Part shown: positions 16,118 to 23,168 of the stretch, in pieces
How positions within the stretch are numbered: position 1 is the stretch's first letter
How the letters are laid out: each line of letters opens with the position of its first letter
Source of the DNA: Bacteroidales bacterium
Lineage (GTDB): Bacteria; Bacteroidota; Bacteroidia; Bacteroidales; Muribaculaceae
Length of the DNA: 23,168 nucleotides
Assembly: GCA_004554255.1 (NCBI GenBank)
Contig: SFNC01000021.1
Coordinates: 1-23,168 of the forward strand
Direction: 5' to 3'
Notes under the pieces: model-generated
What the model saw: the letters and a program-made list of their open reading frames with translations, nothing else
The model's database searches: none
Told to the model about the DNA's origin: nothing
Made by a program: the position numbers and the translations under genes

Positions 16118-18420
16118 CACGCATACACGGATTTCTGACTCGCTGCACGGCTCTTGCCGCTGTTATATGCCTCGTTTGTGCTTGCTCCACAACCCGGAGA
16201 CTGGAGGAAGGTGAGGTCCTTTACACCGGCGTAAAGAAGGTTGACTATGTCCCCGACACCGCATCGCACCTGTCCAATGACCTCAAGGACGATATTTACG
16301 ACGACGTTTTTGTGGCCCCGAACAACTATCTTAAGCTGCTGAACTGGCACTATCCGTTCCCGCTGGGCCTGTGGGTGTATAACAACTGGCCCAACCCCGA
16401 AAAGGGATTCCGCCACTGGCTTTATGAAAAGCTTGTGGACGAGCCGGTGCTCGTTAGCGACGTTCGCCCCGATGCCCGCGTAAAGATGGTGGAGCAGACA
16501 CTGCAGAACAATGGCTATTTCCGCGGTAAGTCCACGTTCTCGCTCGTTCCCTCAAAGAGAAATTCGCGTAAGGCATCCATTCAGTATAATGTTTTCCCAG
16601 GAACGCCTTTCAGGTTCGGACAGTTCCAGCTGCTGCCTGACACCGCCAATGTCAACTCGCTGATTAACAATATCGCCGAGCGAGATTCGTATCTCCGTGC
16701 GGGGCAGTGCTATAATGTGGACTCCCTCTCGGCCGCGCGTATTCGCATCACAAACGAGCTACGCACCCGCGGTTACTATTACTTCTCTCCCGACCTTATC
16801 GAGTACTTGGCCGATACGGTGGCCGTGCCCGGCGAGGTACAGATGCGCATGATACTCGCCGCCGGAACGCCTGAGGATGTCCTGGACCCGTATCGTACCG
16901 GACGCGTGACGGTCTATGTGGACCGCCCCAACCATAAATCGCGACAGCCTCTGGATACCATCGTCACAGACAGAGCCACTATCATCCGGCAGATGCCCAC
17001 CCGCTTACGCAAGGGCACAATCAGTGACAATGTCCGCTTCCGCCCCGGTAAGATTTTCTCCGTACGCGATATGGACCGCACGCAGGCTTACCTCTCCCGC
17101 TTGGGTATTTTCAGCAGTGTGAACATTAATCCGGTTCCGGACTCTACCGCCGCCGGGCGCGTCCTGGACGTGGACGTGTACTGTACTCTGGACAAGCCTC
17201 TTGAGGCGTCAATAGAGGTTAATGCATCGTCAAAAAGCAACAGTTATCTCGGCCCGGGTCTCTCACTGGGGCTCACGAACCGCAATATTTTTGGCGGTGG
17301 CGAGCAGCTGTCGTTCAAGCTTACCGGCACGTACGAGTGGCAGACAGGTCACAACCGCAACAGTGTGTTCAACTCCTACGAGGTGATATTCTCCACCACA
17401 TTGTCTTTCCCGCGTCTGCTTGCACCTAAGTTCATCCCCAGGCGTCGCAGACAGATTAACTGGACAAGATTCAATATTAATGCCGACCTGCTTAACCGCC
17501 CCCATTACTTCAAGATGGCGCAGTTCAACCTCGGCATGTCATACGATTGGCAGGCCCACCGCCACGTCAATATGTCGTTCACGCCGCTGAAGCTCACGTA
17601 CACAAAACTGATGAACACCACGCACGATTTTGACTCGATCATGGTCGCAAATCCCGCTGTAGCGCTCAGTTTCCAGAGCCAGTTCATACCCCAGATGCAG
17701 TACAGCTACAGCTACGACCGCCAGTTCGGCCGCAACAACCGTCTCTCGTACTCGTTCATGGTGCAGGAAGCCGGAAATGTTTTCTGGTCCATATACGAAC
17801 TCTGCGGAAAACATGGCGAGAAAAAGCTCTTCGGAACGCCTTTCGCACAGTTCGTGAAGGGGCAGATGCAGCTCGTCTACAGCTACCGTACCGGCCCCGG
17901 TGACACTTGGCTCGTGACCCGCGCAGCCGTCGGCGCCGCCCACGCCTACGGCAACTCTTCGCAAGTCCCGTATGCCGAGCAGTTCTACTGTGGTGGTGCA
18001 AACTCTGTACGCGCTTTCACTGTAAGGTCCATTGGCCCCGGCAGTTACAGGCCGCCTCACCATACGTCATCAGACTATTTTGACCAGACGGGTACTTTCC
18101 GCTTCGAGGCTAATGCCGAGCTGCGATTCCCCATTGCAGGGCCGGTACACGGCGCCGTTTTCCTGGATGCCGGAAATGTGTGGCTGCTTAAGGACGACCC
18201 CTCGCGTCCCGGCGGTAAACTTAAAGCATCGTCTTTCCTTAAGGACCTGGCCCTCGGAACAGGTGTGGGCCTGCGTGTAGACATCAGCATGCTCGTTCTG
18301 CGCGGCGACCTCGGTATCGGAATACACGCGCCTTACGACACCGGCAAAAAAGGATATTACAACATGACTTCCTTCGGAAAATCCCTCGCCTTCCACCTCG
18401 CCATCGGCTATCCCTTCTGA
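16114..18420 (+). CDS. tamL: TamL, lipoprotein form of the TamA/BamA outer-membrane protein
   Basis: A 768-residue Omp85-family outer-membrane beta-barrel with N-terminal POTRA domains. The first 24 residues are a lipoprotein signal: basic start, hydrophobic core, then VCAC with C24 as the probable lipidated cysteine. This marks it as TamL, the lipid-anchored TamA variant of Bacteroidetes. POTRA-like sequence covers about 35-355, and the barrel about 365-768 ends in FHLAIGYPF with a terminal phenylalanine. The barrel loop 6 motif, normally VRGF or VRGY, reads VRAF at 632-635, followed by RSIGPGSY. The start overlaps the tamB stop (ATGA), so production of the two partners is probably coupled. 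No other Omp85 gene is in the window. Confidence 0.93.
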   Translation: MTRIHGFLTRCTALAAVICLVCACSTTRRLEEGEVLYTGVKKVDYVPDTASHLSNDLKDDIYDDVFVAPNNYLKLLNWHYPFPLGLWVYNNWPNPEKGFRHWLYEKLVDEPVLVSDVRPDARVKMVEQTLQNNGYFRGKSTFSLVPSKRNSRKASIQYNVFPGTPFRFGQFQLLPDTANVNSLINNIAERDSYLRAGQCYNVDSLSAARIRITNELRTRGYYYFSPDLIEYLADTVAVPGEVQMRMILAAGTPEDVLDPYRTGRVTVYVDRPNHKSRQPLDTIVTDRATIIRQMPTRLRKGTISDNVRFRPGKIFSVRDMDRTQAYLSRLGIFSSVNINPVPDSTAAGRVLDVDVYCTLDKPLEASIEVNASSKSNSYLGPGLSLGLTNRNIFGGGEQLSFKLTGTYEWQTGHNRNSVFNSYEVIFSTTLSFPRLLAPKFIPRRRRQINWTRFNINADLLNRPHYFKMAQFNLGMSYDWQAHRHVNMSFTPLKLTYTKLMNTTHDFDSIMVANPAVALSFQSQFIPQMQYSYSYDRQFGRNNRLSYSFMVQEAGNVFWSIYELCGKHGEKKLFGTPFAQFVKGQMQLVYSYRTGPGDTWLVTRAAVGAAHAYGNSSQVPYAEQFYCGGANSVRAFTVRSIGPGSYRPPHHTSSDYFDQTGTFRFEANAELRFPIAGPVHGAVFLDAGNVWLLKDDPSRPGGKLKASSFLKDLALGTGVGLRVDISMLVLRGDLGIGIHAPYDTGKKGYYNMTSFGKSLAFHLAIGYPF

Positions 18421-18450
18421 GGCCTTGGCCCGGCGATAAGTGATTGTTAC

Positions 18451-19281
18451 TCAGAGGGCTGAGTACAGGCGCACGGCCTGCACGGCGGCGGCCACGTCGT
18501 GCACGCGAAGGATATCGGCACCACGGTCCAGAGCCATTGCGTTAAGCGCAGTCGTAGCGTTAAGTGCGTCGGCGGTGGAGATTCCCAATAGTTTGGTTAT
18601 CATGGATTTACGCGAGATGCCGACCAGCAGCGGACGGTGGAATACCTGGAAGGCGGGCAGCTTGCGCATCAGCGCGTAATTCTGCTCAAGTGTCTTCGAG
18701 AACCCGAAGCCCGGGTCAAGTATCACGTCGTTTATACCGGCGAATGCCGCCAACGACAGGCGCTCGGCCATCTCGGCCATCACGTCCGCGGCAACATCGT
18801 TGTATTGCGTAAATTCCTGCATGTTGGCGGGCGTACCGCGCATGTGCATAAGGATATACGGGCACTTAAGCTCGGCGACGGTATCCGTCATTTCGGGGTC
18901 AAGGTCGCCGCCGCTGATGTCGTTGACGATGTCGCAGCCCAGTTCTTCTACGGCGACACGCGCCACATTGGCGCGGAAGGTGTCCACAGACACCACAATT
19001 TCCTTGTTGATGTCACGCAGAATGGCCATTCCGCGGCGAAGTCGCTCAATCTCCTCATTCTCAGATACTTCATCGGCGCCTGGACGCGACGAATAGGCCC
19101 CGATGTCAATGATATCGGCACCTTCGTAGGCCATTCGGCTCACATGTTCGGCTATCTGGTCTTCGCTTACGGCACGCGACCCGGCATAGAAAGAGTCGGG
19201 GGTCACATTCAGTATGCCCATCACCACCGGACGGTCGTAATGTCGCAGCTCACCGCGGATATTGAGCGTAAACGGCCTCAT
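18451..19281 (-). CDS. folP: Dihydropteroate synthase
   Basis: FolP joins 6-hydroxymethyl-7,8-dihydropterin diphosphate to p-aminobenzoate to form 7,8-dihydropteroate in folate synthesis; it is the sulfonamide target. The 276-residue TIM-barrel enzyme shows NVTPDSF at 25-31 (diphosphate and p-aminobenzoate loop), IDIGAYSSRPGA near 59-70, the SVDTF segment near 108, NDISGG near 130, DPGFGFSK in the second half, GISRKSM, and the C-terminal RVHDV. All key elements are present. It starts 2 bases after the typA stop, so the two are probably co-transcribed, and it converges with tamL across a 30-base gap in which no strong terminator is seen. Confidence 0.97.
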   Translation of the reverse strand: MRPFTLNIRGELRHYDRPVVMGILNVTPDSFYAGSRAVSEDQIAEHVSRMAYEGADIIDIGAYSSRPGADEVSENEEIERLRRGMAILRDINKEIVVSVDTFRANVARVAVEELGCDIVNDISGGDLDPEMTDTVAELKCPYILMHMRGTPANMQEFTQYNDVAADVMAEMAERLSLAAFAGINDVILDPGFGFSKTLEQNYALMRKLPAFQVFHRPLLVGISRKSMITKLLGISTADALNATTALNAMALDRGADILRVHDVAAAVQAVRLYSAL

Positions 19282-19283
19282 CG

Positions 19284-21080
19284 TCAGCGGTTGGCGCGCT
19301 TGCGCTCCAGTTCGTCAAGGATAATCTTGCGCAGGCGGATGTGATGCGGCGTTACCTCAACATACTCATCCTCTTTGATGTATTCCAATGCCTCCTCAAG
19401 GCTGAATACCACGGGAGGCACGATGCGGGCCTTGTCGTCAGCGCCGCTGGCACGCATGTTGGTCAGTTTCTTGGACTTGGTAACATTCACCACAATGTCA
19501 TTGTCCTTGGCATTCTCGCCCACCACCTGGCCGGCGTAAACTTCTTCCTGCGGGAAGATAAAGAACCGGCCGCGGTCCTGCAGCTTGTCTATGGCGTACG
19601 CGTATGCAGTGCCGCCTTCCATGGCTATCAGCGAGCCGTTGGTGCGGCGCTCTATATCGCCCTTCCACGGCTGGAATTCCAGGAAACGGTGCGCCATTAT
19701 GGCCTCGCCGGCAGATGCTGTCAACACATTGTTGCGCAGGCCGATAATGCCGCGCGACGGAATGTGGAACTCCATGTGTGTGCGGTCGGCTTGGGTTGAC
19801 ATTGACACCATCTCGCCCTTGCGGCGCGTCACCATATCAATGATTTTGGAGGCGTATTCCTCGGTTACGTTGATGGTAAGCAGCTCGATAGGCTCGCACT
19901 TTTGCCCGTCTATCTCCTTGATGATAACCTTGGGCTGACCCACCTGCAGCTCGTAGCCCTCGCGGCGCATTGTCTCGATGAGCACAGACAGATGCAGCAC
20001 GCCGCGGCCAAAGACCGTCCACTGGTCCTCGCGCGCATTTTTCTCCACACGCAGCGCAAGGTTGCGGTCAAGCTCGCGCGTAAGGCGGTCGTGGATATGG
20101 CGCGACGTAACATATTTGCCGTCGCGGCCAAAGAACGGCGAGTCGTTGATAGTGAACGTCATGGACATCGTAGGCTCGTCAATGGCGATGCGCGGCAGTG
20201 GCTCGGGATTGTCCGGCAGAGTGATGGTATCGCCGATCTCGAAACCGTCAATACCCACCAATGCGCAGATGTCGCCGCTGCTCACCTCCTGCACTTTCTT
20301 GCGGCCCATGCCCTCGAAGGTATGCAGCTCCTTGATGCGCTGGCGCGACACCGTGCCGTCCTTCTTGCACAGACCTATCTCCATATTCTCGCGGATTGTT
20401 CCGCGGTGCACGCGGCCTATGGCGATACGGCCAACGTAGTTCGAGAAATCAAGGCTCGTAACCAGCATCTGCGCGTCGCCCTCCAGCACCTTCGGCGCAG
20501 GGATATACTTGATTATAGCATCCAGCAGAGGCACGATATTATCGGTGCGCTCGTTATAGTCCTCGCTCATCCAGCCCTCTTTCGCTGAGCCGTAGATGGT
20601 GGGGAAGTCAAGCTGCTCCTCAGTGGCGTCAAGGTTGAACATCAGGTCGAAGACCATGTCCTGAACCTCGTCGGGGCGGCAGTTCGGCTTATCAACTTTA
20701 TTGATTACAACTATCGGCTTAAGTCCTATCTGCAACGCCTTCTGCAGCACAAAACGTGTCTGCGGCATCGGACCCTCGAAGGCATCCACAAGCAGCAGAC
20801 AGCCGTCCGCCATATTCAGCACGCGCTCCACCTCGCCGCCAAAGTCGGCGTGGCCCGGGGTGTCGATAATATTGATTTTGGTACCTTTATAGTTGATAGA
20901 GACATTTTTGGACAGAATCGTTATCCCTCGTTCGCGCTCCAGGTCGTTGTTGTCAAGTATAAGTTCGCCGGTGTTCTGATTGTCTCGGAACAGATTTCCG
21001 GCTAATAACATTTTGTCTACAAGTGTGGTCTTGCCATGGTCGACATGGGCGATGATGGCGATGTTACGTATCTGATTCAT
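19284..21080 (-). CDS. typA: Translational GTPase TypA/BipA
   Basis: A 598-residue ribosome-associated GTPase of the EF-G/LepA group, needed for ribosome assembly and stress or low-temperature growth. The G1 loop AHVDHGKTTL is at 11-20, the switch II motif DTPGHADF near 73-80, NKVD near 127-130, and SAKEGW supplies G5. Domain II, the EF-G III and V-like domains and the BipA-specific C-terminal domain follow, the last ending in the basic ELERKRANR. The length is standard. It precedes folP by 2 bases. A good -7 element at 21171-21178 and a structured leader lie upstream. No other function is plausible. Confidence 0.98.
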   Translation of the reverse strand: MNQIRNIAIIAHVDHGKTTLVDKMLLAGNLFRDNQNTGELILDNNDLERERGITILSKNVSINYKGTKINIIDTPGHADFGGEVERVLNMADGCLLLVDAFEGPMPQTRFVLQKALQIGLKPIVVINKVDKPNCRPDEVQDMVFDLMFNLDATEEQLDFPTIYGSAKEGWMSEDYNERTDNIVPLLDAIIKYIPAPKVLEGDAQMLVTSLDFSNYVGRIAIGRVHRGTIRENMEIGLCKKDGTVSRQRIKELHTFEGMGRKKVQEVSSGDICALVGIDGFEIGDTITLPDNPEPLPRIAIDEPTMSMTFTINDSPFFGRDGKYVTSRHIHDRLTRELDRNLALRVEKNAREDQWTVFGRGVLHLSVLIETMRREGYELQVGQPKVIIKEIDGQKCEPIELLTINVTEEYASKIIDMVTRRKGEMVSMSTQADRTHMEFHIPSRGIIGLRNNVLTASAGEAIMAHRFLEFQPWKGDIERRTNGSLIAMEGGTAYAYAIDKLQDRGRFFIFPQEEVYAGQVVGENAKDNDIVVNVTKSKKLTNMRASGADDKARIVPPVVFSLEEALEYIKEDEYVEVTPHHIRLRKIILDELERKRANR

Positions 21081-21106
21081 TGCTGTTTACTATCTTCTAC
21101 ATCATT

Positions 21107-21163
21107 AAAACGCCTGCTGAGGATTACTCCCCCGGCACCACATCAGCGCCGTCAGCACGTTTT
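21107..21163 (-). promoter_or_regulatory. Structured leader upstream of typA
   Basis: Arms 21107-21119 and 21153-21163 pair as AAAACG/CGTTTT and GCTG/CAGC with a small internal loop. They enclose a 33-base GC-rich apical region that contains a possible GGC/GCC sub-stem. The structure begins at the predicted 5' end of the transcript, and four T residues close the downstream arm on the minus strand. It could protect the mRNA 5' end or act as a weak attenuator; both are speculative. Confidence 0.35.
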
Positions 21164-21170
21164 CAGTCTG

Positions 21171-21178
21171 CAAAGTTA
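21171..21178 (-). promoter_or_regulatory. Promoter -7 element for typA-folP
   Basis: TAACTTTG on the minus strand is a perfect Bacteroidetes -7 box, placing the start near 21164 and giving an 84-base leader. No convincing TTTG sits 19-21 bases upstream. A tandem GCGGTTGT/GCGGTTAT repeat (around 21191-21206) occupies that area and might be a regulator site. Confidence 0.55.
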
Positions 21179-21245
21179 CCAACTTTCAGCCAAATAACCG
21201 CACAACCGCGCCTTTTTTTCCAAAAAAATCACCGGAAACACATTC

Positions 21246-22442
21246 TCACAAGGCACCCAGCAGCAGCTCGGGCACGTTTACCTCGGCCTCAAGGGCCTTC
21301 CACGTACCGATATTCATGCTGAAAGACAGCCGCGCGCAACCTATGCGCTCGCCGATACCCCTCAGGCTGTCAGCCACGTAATTGCGCGTGGTCCCGAACT
21401 GCACATCCCCAGCATCGTCCAACAGCGGAAACAGATGGTTTCCACCCCCATAGCGTGCCAGAATCTCCCGCGCCTTTGCTCCCAATGGCACACGCCTCTC
21501 GTGCCCCTTCAGCCGGCGGCGATACACCAAGTAACCCTCGCGGACATTCTCCGGCGTCAGATTCGCCACGTCCACAAGCTCCATCCCCCGGCAATAAAAT
21601 GCAAACATAAACATATCGCGCACCATACCCTCATATCCCGACAACTCCAGTGCTTCCAGCCGTTGCAACTCATTGTCGCTTAATGTCTTAGGTGATGCAC
21701 TCTCGCCGACAACGCGCGTATTCACATCCCTGAACCACCCTGCGTCCACAGTCAATAGCCCGCGGCTGCCGGCACGGTTCAGCACCCCGCGCAGCGTCCG
21801 CAGATAGAACGACTGAGTAGACGCCGACAGCCCGCCCGATGCAAGCCACGACGAGTACGCCGCCACAAACCGCCCGTCCACATCGCCGAAGCGCAACGCC
21901 TCGCCCCCGCAAAAGTCCCTGAGACTCGACAGTGTGCTCAGATAACTCCGCGACAGGCTCACACGCCCCTCGCCGCGCATCCGTTGTGCCTCAACGCGCA
22001 GAAAATCAGCGATATTGCCACTGTCGCCGCCGTCAGCGGCACCATCCACAAAACGGAAAGCATTGCGATACTCGCGCCCCACCGACACAAGGTCGCTACG
22101 CAGAGCAAAATCCTCGCCCGAGCGCCTCACAACATCGCCCATCTTAGCATCCCCCGCCAGAGCCAGCCGGAAATCCGACGTGACATCATCAATACCATAC
22201 GGCTGTCGCAGCCCCGCAAGACGCTCTATCACACAATAAAGCAAACGCAGCTGCGACAAAATCCTCTCCCGGCACGTCACCAACACACCCGCGTCATCCC
22301 CGCGGATATCCGAATTCACATTCCGGTCCACGCGCACACCCCCCGGCTCCACGCCCGTAACGCGGTAAAAGACAACACCGCCCTTGCCCTTCGCGCCCCT
22401 GCTTCGGGACGCCCTGAACTGCGCCGTTATCAGAAACATCAC
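21246..22442 (-). CDS. Tyrosine-recombinase-like protein lacking C-terminal catalytic residues
   Basis: A 398-residue protein with the layout of Bacteroidales phage-type integrases. An N-terminal arm-binding-like part covers about 1-140, a SAM-like core-binding domain (YLSTLSSLRDFCG, STQSFYLRTLRGVLNRA) about 150-235, and a catalytic-like domain about 250-398. Arg I is present in FYCRGMELVD (R285) and the beta-hairpin lysine in YRRRLKGHE (K312). The expected box II, usually ARHTW or ARHSW, reads MNIGTW at 376-381, losing the second arginine and its histidine. The protein stops at GAL, just before the usual GH and the catalytic tyrosine. Reading through the stop does not restore them. It should be unable to cleave DNA and may be a decayed or repurposed DNA-binding protein. 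The coding strand is GC-rich and strongly G-biased compared with its neighbours. Confidence 0.8.
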   Translation of the reverse strand: MMFLITAQFRASRSRGAKGKGGVVFYRVTGVEPGGVRVDRNVNSDIRGDDAGVLVTCRERILSQLRLLYCVIERLAGLRQPYGIDDVTSDFRLALAGDAKMGDVVRRSGEDFALRSDLVSVGREYRNAFRFVDGAADGGDSGNIADFLRVEAQRMRGEGRVSLSRSYLSTLSSLRDFCGGEALRFGDVDGRFVAAYSSWLASGGLSASTQSFYLRTLRGVLNRAGSRGLLTVDAGWFRDVNTRVVGESASPKTLSDNELQRLEALELSGYEGMVRDMFMFAFYCRGMELVDVANLTPENVREGYLVYRRRLKGHERRVPLGAKAREILARYGGGNHLFPLLDDAGDVQFGTTRNYVADSLRGIGERIGCARLSFSMNIGTWKALEAEVNVPELLLGAL

Positions 22443-22473
22443 TCCTCCCCGTGCCCCGGTAAAACCGAGCGGT

Positions 22474-23168
22474 TTAATTGTCTACATTGACCAGATAATC
22501 GCATTTCGCGAACGTCCGGCCATATTCAGGGATAAGCATGGAATCGTCTGTATCATTGCCTTTCAGCCATTCAATCAGCGCTTTAGGGAAATTGACACCG
22601 GCCTCGTAGCTGAATGGGAATCCTCCGCCAAAACGAGGATTCAGTTCCAGGACATAGTATTCTCCATCTCGTTCAAAAACGTCCACGTCCAGGTTGCCGA
22701 TATGTTTTAGGTTATTACCCAGAATGCAGCCTATTTCGCGTATTGTGGCATTATCTACAGTCTGAGCCTTGTCTGTTTCTCCTGCGCGCATGGCTAATTT
22801 TTTCTTGACGGAAACGCCTCTGTTTTTGCCGGACAGGTCGTTCATCACATCCATGCCGAATTCCTGGCCGTTGATTTTTTCCTGTATCAGAATATATTCG
22901 TCGCCTTGCGATGCTGTAGCAAGGATGCTTTTCTTTACCTTTTTGAGCAACATTGTGTACGTTTCCTCAAATTCAGTCATGTCGTTGACGAATTCTATTC
23001 CGATTGATCCGGAGCCCCATCGCGGTTTAAGAACAAGCGGGAACTCAAGATGCCCCGACATTAATGCCTCTTTGGCGTCAGCATAATTCACGTAGGTTTT
23101 CGGTGATTTCAATCCCAGACTTTCTATGTATTGTGCTGTTTTGTACTTATCAAAACAGATATCTATTA
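22474..23168 (-). CDS. ATP-grasp domain protein (5' end outside the window)
   Basis: The C-terminal 231 or so residues of a CarB-like ATP-grasp ligase. The frame stays open to the window edge, where DKYKTAQYIESLGLKSPKT is read upstream of the first possible internal start (a TTG at 23112), so the true start lies beyond 23168. Visible elements are the ATP-binding lysine and loop LKPRWGSGSIGI, the acidic strand IQEKINGQEFG, and the Mg2+ motif LELNPRFGGG. Such enzymes couple ATP hydrolysis to formation of an acyl phosphate and an amide-type bond; many stand-alone forms occur in capsule, O-antigen or natural-product clusters. The substrate cannot be told. The gene is clearly poorer in GC than the integrase-like gene 31 bases downstream, suggesting separate origins. 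Confidence 0.85.
   Translation of the reverse strand, partial: IDICFDKYKTAQYIESLGLKSPKTYVNYADAKEALMSGHLEFPLVLKPRWGSGSIGIEFVNDMTEFEETYTMLLKKVKKSILATASQGDEYILIQEKINGQEFGMDVMNDLSGKNRGVSVKKKLAMRAGETDKAQTVDNATIREIGCILGNNLKHIGNLDVDVFERDGEYYVLELNPRFGGGFPFSYEAGVNFPKALIEWLKGNDTDDSMLIPEYGRTFAKCDYLVNVDN

Noticed and set aside
18421..18450. Terminator between convergent tamL and folP
   Set aside because: The only symmetry seen is GGCC-TT-GGCC, which is too short to form a terminator hairpin.
22462..22475. AAACC/GGTTT inverted repeat after the ATP-grasp stop as a terminator
   Set aside because: There are only five paired bases with a 4-base loop and competing alternative pairings; too weak to call.
23110..23112. 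TTG at 23112 as start of the ATP-grasp gene
   Set aside because: The frame stays open upstream to the window edge with typical ATP-grasp sequence (DKYKTAQYIESLG), so the gene is truncated by the window and does not start there.

Overview
The window looks like chromosomal DNA from a moderately GC-rich member of the Bacteroidales, possibly of the Muribaculaceae type. Three things support this. Several intergenic regions carry Bacteroidetes-type promoters (TTTG, 19-20 bases, TAnnTTTG). The tamB-tamL pair has a lipoprotein-type TamA, which is the Bacteroidetes version. The protein families and their lengths also fit. The genus is inference. Most of the window is housekeeping. I see no rRNA, tRNA, CRISPR array or intact insertion sequence.

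Left part (1-5700). A nested, nearly palindromic element of about 90 bases lies at the left edge. Next comes a minus-strand operon, dxr-rseP-rlmI-like: isoprenoid synthesis, intramembrane proteolysis and rRNA methylation, with gaps of 14 and 7 bases and a good promoter before dxr. The Na+/H+ antiporter nhaD follows, also on the minus strand, with its own strong promoter and a leader of about 120 bases containing a hairpin.

Middle (5700-11250). A LytS-type histidine kinase with a histidine-rich periplasmic loop and a LytTR response regulator form a plus-strand pair. They run convergently into a CstA-family transporter, and the 3' ends overlap by 29 bases. The transporter lies 25 bases downstream of a secreted MINPP-type histidine phosphatase, so these two are probably co-transcribed. 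The set resembles enterobacterial BtsSR/BtsT (pyruvate sensing and uptake) in architecture. Overlapping divergent promoters separate the phosphatase from a plus-strand unit of a one-TPR mini-protein and rpiB, which ends in a strong hairpin.

Right part (11290-23168). tamB (1607 aa) and tamL (768 aa) overlap by 4 bases and should form the inner-membrane to outer-membrane TAM complex. They converge on a minus-strand typA-folP unit (2-base gap). Upstream of typA lies a GC-rich tyrosine-recombinase-like gene whose C-terminal catalytic half-motif and Tyr are missing. The window ends in an AT-richer, 5'-truncated ATP-grasp gene of the sort found in surface-polysaccharide or other accessory loci, so the right edge probably enters accessory DNA.

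The observations most worth following up are the His-rich sensor with its CstA/MINPP neighbours, the catalytically incomplete integrase at the composition boundary, and the near-palindromic element at the left edge.
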